From assembly GCA_030761205.1 (NCBI GenBank), contig JAULJL010000032.1, forward strand, positions 10,483,134-10,547,133: DNA of 64,000 nt, given 5' to 3'. The translations under genes and the position numbers were made by a program. Of this stretch, positions 56,371 through 64,000 are shown in pieces (the first letter of the stretch is position 1; each line of letters begins with the position of its first letter). The notes below the pieces were generated by a model. The model searched no databases. It was given only the letters and a program-made list of their open reading frames with translations, and had not been told where the DNA came from. The stretch is from Fremontodendron californicum (taxonomy: Eukaryota; Streptophyta; Magnoliopsida; Malvales; Malvaceae).

Positions 56371-58947
56371 AATTATAATGGATTCTAGAACACAAGATTT
56401 TCATGAGGATTGTCCTTCGAATTCAGAATCTCCTAATGCTGTTGAATGTGAAGGTTCAATTTCTCATAATAATAAGGATTTCAGTAGATTATGTAGAGAA
56501 GATATAATAGGTATGAGTTTGATTCATTGGATGCTGCATGGGAATTTTACAAGGCATACGCTTTTCAGAAGGGTTTTGGTGTTCGTCGGGGAAGTACAAG
56601 ACGTAATGATACTGGTGATCTTGTAGGTCAACAATTTTGTTGTACAAAAGAAGGATTCAAGATTGACAAAATAGAACACTGCAATCGTAAAAGAAATGCT
56701 AGACCGTTGTCTAGAACCGGATGTAAGGCTAGTGTACGTGTCAACATGCAGTGTTTTGGGAAGTGGGTAATCACATACTGTGAGGACGTTCATAATCATG
56801 ATATGTGTGATTCATCGCATAAACATTTTATTCGGTCACATCGAGAAATTAAAGATTCAGATTTAGCTGAAGCTAAAGCTATGAAATCTGTTGGGGTCTG
56901 TACATCACAGATCATGAACTACCTTGTTCAAGAAGCTGGTGGATTCCAAAATGTTGGTTTTGTTGCAAAAGACCTATACAACGCGCTACATGCCTGTAGT
57001 AAAGCTGAAATAGCGGATGGCGATGTGAATGCTGTTATTTCTTACTTTGAAATGAAGAAGGAATTGGATATTGGTTTTTATATAAAATATAGCACTGATG
57101 ATGATACGCGATTGCATAATCTCTTTTGGGCAGATGCTACTTCACGGTCGGACTATGCATGCTTTGGGGATGTTATAGCGTTCGACACCACGTATAAGAA
57201 GAATGCTTATGATAGGCCTCTGATGCCTATAGTCGGTGTCAATCACCATCATCAAACAATTGTTTTTGGAGTTGCTGTACTTCCTGATGAGACAACTGAT
57301 AGCTTTGTGTGGGTTTTGAGAACTTTCCTAGAAGCAATGCATAACAAACGTCCTATTTCAGTTGTTACTGACGGGGATAGGGCAATGCAAAGAGCAATTA
57401 GAACTGTTTTTCCCGATGCTAGACACAGACTTTGTACGTGGCACCTAGCTCTCAATGCATAGGCAAATATCAATGATCCATTATTTGCTAAGGCATTTTC
57501 TAGATGCATGACTTCATGGTGGACACCGAATGATTTTGAACGTGAGTGGACTGTAATGATCAGAAAATTTAATGTTGAAAAGCACCCTTGGGTAGTCGAA
57601 AAAGATAGAACTAGGGACATGTGGGCACAAGCATATATTACAGGACAATTTTTTGGGACATTACGAACCACACAAAGGTGTGAGTCCTTGAACGCTTCGC
57701 TTGCTATATACTTGAAGTCCAAAAAAACATATCTTGACTTTGTTCGTTCAATTGATCAAGGGGTTAGTAGAATGCGGACCAAGGAATTGGAGGCTGATTA
57801 CTTCAGTAAGGAAACAAGGCCAACCCATTTAAGCAAGTTAGATGACATTGAAGGTCATGCGGCAACTATGTACACAAGGGAATCATTCTCTCTTTTCCAA
57901 GACGAGCTTCAGCAGGAGACGTTGTATCGTATCCGTGAACCAATTGTAGAAAATGAATTAACGCGGACCTATTATTTAGCGAAGTACAGGGAACCTGACC
58001 GAAGGGTTGTAGTTGTCTTTGATGCAGCTGCGCAAACTATTGAGTGTTCTTGCCAAAAATTTGATACAGTTGGGTTGCCTTGTAGGCATCAAATTCATGT
58101 GATGAAGCTTGAAGATATGTCTGATATTCCTGCATCTTTGATTATGCATCGATGGACGAAAAATGCCAAACTGTGTGCCCCATCGTTTGTGCAGAATGAT
58201 GTTGCACCCGAGATGATGCAAATGGTGCGGTATGCATCACTAAGTAGTAGTTGTAACCGAATGTGCTATGTAGCATCCAAAACAGGTGAGTCGTTTAATA
58301 GAGCAAGAAGTGAAATTAATAGATTGACTGTTGAAATGGAGGAATTGTGTGAGCTGAATGATCCCGTAGCTGAGATCTCAAAGATGGGAAAAGTACTAGA
58401 CCCTATTACGAGACGGGGTAAAGGGAAAGAAGTACGGAAAAAGCAAACACCGTCCAAAGTCAGAAAGTGTGGGTACTGCAGAATGGAGGGACATAGTAAA
58501 GTTACTTGCCCACTTTTGAAACTTGGAATGCAAAGTGATGGTCTCGACAACCTTACTTCTAATAGTGACAATGAGTTCCAATATTCAGTACAACATGTGA
58601 GATTTACATTACTTATAATTTCTGTTTTTAAAGTTTTAACAGTATGATGTTCGGTGAGTAATTACTTTAAATCCTCATAGGGAGAATGTGAAGTGGAGAC
58701 GAAAGCCTTTTTCCCAACTATGCATGCTGAAGAGAACGAGAAGATGCAGGTAATGTTTAATTTTATTTGTTCTACGCTTATATTGGTTTCGGGTACTGCG
58801 CTCAATGAAATAATTAATTGTTCAGCATATGACTAACGCTATATTTAATACTTTTAGGACGACTCTTTTTCATTCAGCAATTACCCAGAAAGATATAATG
58901 AAGCTAAACAATCAGGCTTCTCTACCTGGTTTAGATCACCAAGTTAG
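56371..58947 (+). pseudogene. FAR1/FHY3-like (MULE transposase-derived) gene with two lesions
   Basis: Coding exons: 56378-58596, 58681-58749 and 58858-58947, with good splice borders and matching phase. In order: an acidic leader (MDSRTQDFHEDCPSNS), a FAR1 DNA-binding domain (AAWEFYKAYAFQKGFGVRRG, then Cys/His pairs to VHNHDM), and a MULE transposase core with the acidic residues in IAFDTTYKKN, VVTDGDRAMQ and RCESLNASL. A SWIM zinc finger CSCQKFDTVGLPCRH and a C-terminal knuckle CGYCRMEGHSKVTC follow. FAR1 family members are nuclear transcription factors in light and stress signalling, or still-mobile transposases. Lesions: one base seems missing at 56511-56517 (the leader and the DNA-binding domain are in different frames), and there is an in-frame TAG at 57460-57462 just after TWHLALNA. 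Both are single-step changes and otherwise the reading is clean, so decay is recent. Sequence error is an alternative. Confidence 0.85.
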
Positions 58948-59832
58948 TAGGTGAAGTCTAAGATACAATTGTGAGAGTTCAATATGCACTTGTTTCCATA
59001 ATGAGAGTGTAAAATTAATATATCATCGTTCACTCTTTTTCTTTCTTTTTTTTCTATTTGGGTTAACTTTGCAGTAAAATTTTCCTTCAACATCAGCACC
59101 ACATCTTCATCTTTCTGGAGCAACAAGAAAATGAGCAAAATACAGACAATACAGGAATGGAATAGCTTGAATCAGTTAAAGAACTTGAACATGTGTAGTT
59201 TAGTTCTTTTTTGTTGTGGTTGTTGTTGTGTTTATTATAACTGTTTAGATAAGTAAGTAATTTGGTGGTAATAGCAGGGTTGATGAAGGATGTTGAGGCC
59301 AGAACTTGAACAGTTTATTATGACTGAGGAATGTCTTCTTTTAGTAATACCACTGCCTAAAAGGTGTTGGTTTCTGCATCTTCATCTTTGGCTATGTAAA
59401 AAGGAAAGGGACCGATGCATAATGCTGTTGGCTAGTTGCTAATTTTCTTTTTGTATTTTTTAGTGTCTGGCCAGTGACCATTAACTGGTTCTAGCTTATT
59501 TTCACCACAGCATATCTCATGAGGAACCAATAGCATTTACATTGTATATTTTTCTGCTGAGAAACAAAGCAAAGGCGATGCCACATCACAATCTATAACA
59601 CTGTCCAACTCAGCCATATAAAATACATATTGTTATGAGAGCAAAAAATACATATTTCTGAACTGATTCTTCTGCTGAAACAAAATTAAAATACAAGAGA
59701 TTATAACCACCTCCACCACAACCCAAGTAGCCATATTTTCAATACTCCAGAACAACAGAAACAACAGATTTTCGACCCACCAAAACTCTAGAACACTAAT
59801 TTAATAACCAAAAACAACAGAAATTTCAGTTC
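58948..59832. other. Convergent spacer, 3' flank of the FAR1-like gene
   Basis: Non-coding. Probably the 3' UTR of the FAR1-like gene followed by the 3' flank of the minus-strand genes. No repeat structure is seen. Confidence 0.45.
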
Positions 59833-60242
59833 TCAACAACCTTTTAAATCAGTTGTCATCATCTCATTGTCCTCTTCAAAAATTTCAGGTGTTGGTCTCT
59901 GCATTTTGACATAGTTACTGAGTCGATGGCCAACTTCCCCCCCTTCTTGTCTAGCACTCACGTGCCTCTTTGCTCTAACACTTTCTCGACTAGAGCTGCT
60001 TCCAGATCTTAACTCTTCAATCTGTCTCATTTCAGCATTGCAAGCTTCCATATCTTAACACTTTCTAGCATTGCAAGCTTTTCCATTTCCAGCACCGCTT
60101 TTTCACTAGCATGAATTCTCATATGGATACCCTGAAAGTCAGAAAAACCATCTGGAAATGAGGCAATTCGATCTTCACTTGTTTGTATGAACTTTTCAGC
60201 ACGCAAACATAAGTAGCTTACACTTTCACAAAGTTCTGACAT
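59833..60242 (-). CDS. Unknown small protein, two overlapping ORFs
   Basis: Two minus-strand ORFs overlap: 60027-60242 (71 codons; begins MSELCESVSYLCLRAEKFIQ) and 59833-60051 (72 codons; Ser/Arg/Glu-rich with SGSSSSRESVRAKRHVSARQ). The overlap contains a small local duplication (agcattgcaagctt repeated about 30 bases apart), which may have shifted the frame, so one protein of about 130 residues is likely. The first part looks helical. I do not recognise the family. It lies downstream of, and on the same strand as, the Ulp1-like gene, so it could be a separate gene of the same element. Confidence 0.35.
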
Positions 60243-60844
60243 GCATATAGTATTGCAATAACTAGGCCTTGCAGAAGTAAAACAAAACCAGAAACCACAT
60301 ATTTACATTAACACAGAGATCAAGAAAACAAGATGTTGAAAAAACATATTAAATTTACTATATGGTAACAGCTAATATGGCCCCTAAAAGGTCACCTAAA
60401 CAAGAGTGCCGAACATTAATTTAAGCATATTTTGTCAATAAAACATGAAAACCATTAGACTGTTGGCCATACTATTTCAATGAGGCATGTCCATTCTTAA
60501 ATTGTTGGCATGCCTTATTGATCTTCTGAAATATAATGAAAATCTCTTTTGGGGTCTTTAAAACAGTTTTAAGAATCAAACTGTGATAATCTAACTAATT
60601 GGTTCTAAGATTAAGCAAGGAATTCAAATCTGTTTTAAACACCGCAAAACCCAAAAGAGATTTTCATATCTACCCAAACTCATTTCATAATCATCCCCTA
60701 CCCAAAAAAGAAATTAAAAGTAAAATCCTGACAGCTAACATATTTGAACAATTTTCAACTTGGACTAGGGCACATGTAACAGTGTCTATATACTGAGAAC
60801 GAAACATGACAAATTATATGATTTATTGAAATAAATTACCTACT
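60243..60844. other. Spacer between the small ORFs and the Ulp1-like gene
   Basis: Non-coding AT-rich sequence; no feature is supported. Confidence 0.4.
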
Positions 60845-63800
60845 TCACAGCTTCAACTTGCCAACTGACTTCTGCGTCAGCTTTATACGAGGAGATATCC
60901 TAGCTTTATGGAGGGTTAGAGCAGCATCACATACCCTTTTCCGTAACGTGTTCTCCTCATGGTTTATCAGCTCAGAGACTAATAAAAATCTGTCCCACAC
61001 GTTTAAACGCTACATACGAATACATACAACGGGAATCAAATTTTCCAATGACCCAACATATGACAAAATATTGAAATAACTAACAGCAATGAGAATAGCA
61101 TACCACAAATTTATAGTCAGTATTATGTAGATTTTGCATGAAAGCAGCAACCCACATTCCGCAATCATAACTGTATGCAATTTCAAGAATAGTAGCTTTT
61201 ATAATTCAGTTACATAATGGAAAACAAGGTATTCAAATAGTGAGAGAGTTATGTTACCCGTTGCTTTGCAGAGGAACCCTCTCTGGATTCACAATTTTCA
61301 ACTCATGAAATGGCACCATTGGACTACCAACCAATGATGTCATCAGAGGGTCAGTAAACAATTTTGCACACGCGAATATCTGTTCGAAGTGAAATTAGAA
61401 TAAATTATAAATGTCTCGTCGTAAACCAAAATCATGAATTACAATATGTTCGCAAGTGCGAACAAATATAATTTAATACAACATGTATTTATCTTACCAC
61501 ACGAGTCACATCCGCAACTCTTTGTTTATTTGCAACATTGCGCGGCAAGGTATCCAACACTTTCGCTTCCTTCTCTAGCATATCTATCACACACAAATAC
61601 CAATGCGTGTTCATCTCATTCATTGGTATAAAGATCTGCAACGAAATTACATAATCATTATTAGCAGGTTATTACATAATTCCGATCGTACGCATATAAA
61701 GAGATTTCCATGTCCTCACCTTGTAACAGTCACTCAAGGATCCCATACGAATGAATTGTCCTTTAAAATACTTAATCAGCTCTTTCGCATTGCATTCGGT
61801 TGACAAGATATGAGTATGCAAAGAATAAACATAAGGTTCATGTTTCTTGAAAAAAGTTAAACTATATGCAAAAAACAAACAATGAGAAATATACTCACAG
61901 AAAATGCGGCCGGAAAATACCATCTCCTTGTTGACAAAGTCGAAGTTTTACAATAGTAGGCCATTGACTCACCGACAAGGTCAATAATCTAGGGCAGGAA
62001 CAACTCATTAAACACATTTCACTACTACAAAGACAATCATGAAGTTCGATGAAAAAATATATTACACTTACCACTGAAGTTACCCATTGTTTTGGGCGCA
62101 AGGAGCCAAATTCCTCGATTGATGCAAATGTTGCACCGAATTGGACTACAACTTCACTACAATATAAACTCATATAAAGAATAAATAAAATATCGAAATC
62201 CATATCAACTTAAAATCAAAACATTAGTTTTAAATGAAATAATATCATCAACATACCTTGGATCAACATTACTGTTCCACACATAATTGCAAATTGCAGT
62301 ATCAAGTTCATCTAATTCTTTCGGAATTTTGACAGCGGCCCTCTTCGCGGTAACCTTTAAATATTTATTTGTACAAACATACGGCATATGGTACTGCTAA
62401 TTAGTAATTATACATATCAGACTTATGTAATAAATGTATATACTTAAACATATATAAATTGAATTACATATCAATATATATTCAGTGTATGCATTCACAA
62501 AGATTGCAATGAAAGGCGGAAAAAATAAATGTTGTATAAGCATATCATGCCTACATGCATGATTGGTCTATTCAAACAAACATAAACAGTCCTGCGGACG
62601 GGAGTGCAAATATCACAAGAAAGTTGATCTCGCTCGCGTAACTATCCCACTAACACCAGAAGCAAATGTTGACCTTGACCTAACAATTTGGTTTTTCTTG
62701 CCAGATTGACCCTATAATATGTAATCATATAAAATGCCATAAACAAATTAGTTCTTTTATAGCATATCTAAGTATTATTGAATTATAAATAAGTTAATAT
62801 ATATACCTTCTTTTTCCGTGGGGCAGGACAACTTGAGCTTGGATTGTTGATATCAGTTCTCACTGGTGTAGTTAAATCTCCATCTCCCTCTTCCGCTTTG
62901 CGCTCAATGATCTCGATGGAGGAGTCCAACTCACCACCTGGTGTTTTCAACTCCGTGCTCTGCCCACCGACCTCAACGATGCCTCCTTCCTCATCCTTTT
63001 TTTGCAAACTGGTTTCACCGCCAGTTTTCACCTCAACAGATCTCGATAAAAGAGCATTAATTTTTTCCTGCATCGACTTCATGTCTTCCGACATTCTATT
63101 CAGTTGTTCTATCACACTGGCTTCCAGAATTTTCATGGACTCTCTTAAAGCCTGAAAAATAATTAAAAATAAACATACTACATACACTTAATGCAATCGG
63201 TGAAGTATATACATAATTTATAGATTTCTTGCAATCTCTATGAATTAGACATGAAGATCTAATTAACCGACTTACCTGTAAGTCAGTATGATACAGCTTC
63301 TGCTCCTCTTGTATCGGCCGCTCAGTGTGATGTTTTTCGATGATATAAATACCCTTATTTCCATGAAATCATAAGTTAATCAAACTACATAATTCATATA
63401 TAAGTTTTAGTCACTAACAATAAATTAATACAACTTAGATAACTAATGTCACCTTGGATTTCAAGCCAACACGAAAGTCTCTTGAATGGAAAATTGAAGA
63501 GACTACCTCATCCGTTCCCCATGCACTAATGCGAGGAACAAAAGTGGACGTTGCCTCTTTCGTACTCCGAACTCCGGAAATATGGTCATAGAACCTTATC
63601 TACTCAAATTATTACAATTTAGTCAATATAACTTATACTTCTAATTTAATTCCATTCCAAATTAATTCAAATCAAGATTGCATTAGGAAAAACGAAGATT
63701 TAAAATATTATACTTACCACCAATAAGAGCAGGCAACCGGTTAAGTACATTTTTGATGATTTCATCTTCCTAGCATGAAAACTTCTAATACCAAGAAGAA

Positions 63801-64000
63801 GCTTCTCATGAACATGTTTTGCCCAGTTCAATTTTCCATTCAGGCCATCCTCCGTCAAACAAGAATAATACTCTTTCGATGGCCCCCCTTCAGTCGTTGG
63901 ACACAAAAACCGTCCAACGATATATAAGAGGAGCCTGGCCTTTAGCTCTTCACAGTCGGCCTCGAACTCCAAAATTTCTTGCTCTAGCCTAACAAAACTC
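60845..64000 (-). CDS. Ulp1-like C48 cysteine protease gene (5' end outside the window)
   Basis: Exons traced by phase: 63718-64000 (partial), 63453-63599, 63276-63353, 62807-63151, a tentative one near 62650-62711, 62257-62354, 62072-62156, 61899-61988, 61720-61845, 61498-61635, 61258-61379, 61104-61170 and 60845-61009 (TGA at 60845-60847). The first exon shows the DUF1985-like N-terminal pattern (LLLYIVGRFLCPTTEGGPSK, NWAKHVHEKLLLGI). The fourth is a coiled, acidic linker. The protease domain follows: CNYVWNSNVDPS, SLRPKQWVTSVVIDL, FIPMNEMNTHWYLCVIDM with the catalytic His, and YDCGMWVAAFM with the catalytic Cys. C48 proteases cleave SUMO-like conjugates; this DUF1985-plus-Ulp1 architecture is common in plant Mutator-like and other DNA transposons. 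All exons but the tentative fifth are open and in phase, so the gene may be intact. It converges with the FAR1-like gene. Confidence 0.8.

Overview
The window looks like nuclear DNA of a eudicot plant. It is AT-rich and has spliced genes with GT/AG introns, plant-type gene families (HIG1 protein, WAT1-like transporter, plant mobile domain, FAR1-like, Ulp1-like) and Athila-like Ty3/Gypsy elements with large LTRs. I cannot fix the species from sequence alone. No rRNA, tRNA or CRISPR was seen.

Layout. 0.3-2.4 kb: an intact two-exon minus-strand HIG1-domain gene. 3.25-12.49 kb: a Mutator-like element (10-bp target duplication; long, asymmetric terminal inverted repeats built from 31-bp palindromes) carrying a plant mobile domain (PMD) gene, whose second coding exon is split by a 4.8-kb solo LTR. 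12.69-14.16 kb: a non-autonomous TIR element. 14.4-47.9 kb: a WAT1-like transporter pseudogene whose third recognised intron is about 30.7 kb because of nested retrotransposons. A decayed Athila-like element A (17.4-44.7 kb) holds in one LTR a solo LTR B (26.7-43.4 kb). B in turn holds a solo LTR C1 (27.8-29.8 kb) and a young LTR retrotransposon C2 (32.0-40.7 kb). All these insertions have matching 5-bp target duplications.

The most unusual object is C2. Its two LTRs are almost identical, it has lost protease, RT and integrase, and it carries two intact sense-oriented ORFs. One is an intronless LONELY GUY (LOG) cytokinin-activating enzyme. The other is a 178-residue protein with a basic patch next to a four-cysteine finger, resembling the nucleic-acid-binding proteins of carla-like plant RNA viruses. 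The cassette is bracketed by a duplicated piece of the element, an A14 run follows LOG, and splice-acceptor-like sequences precede both start codons. This suggests RNA capture by a retrotransposon and possible expression of the passengers from the LTR promoter.

48-51.5 kb: small MITEs, two of them copies of one family sitting inside (TA)n tracts, an LTR remnant with repeated ACGT-core motifs, and a GC-rich 32-bp repeat. 51.85-58.95 kb: a FAR1-like transposase-derived gene with a plausible promoter and non-coding 5' exons, a 2.6-kb 88-bp higher-order minisatellite in its putative 5' intron, and two lesions (frameshift, in-frame TAG). 59.8-64 kb: on the opposite strand, a small unknown ORF pair and a multi-exon Ulp1-like C48 cysteine protease gene with catalytic His and Cys blocks, running off the right edge. 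The convergent FAR1-like and Ulp1-like pair may be the payload of one large Mutator-like element whose right end is outside the window.
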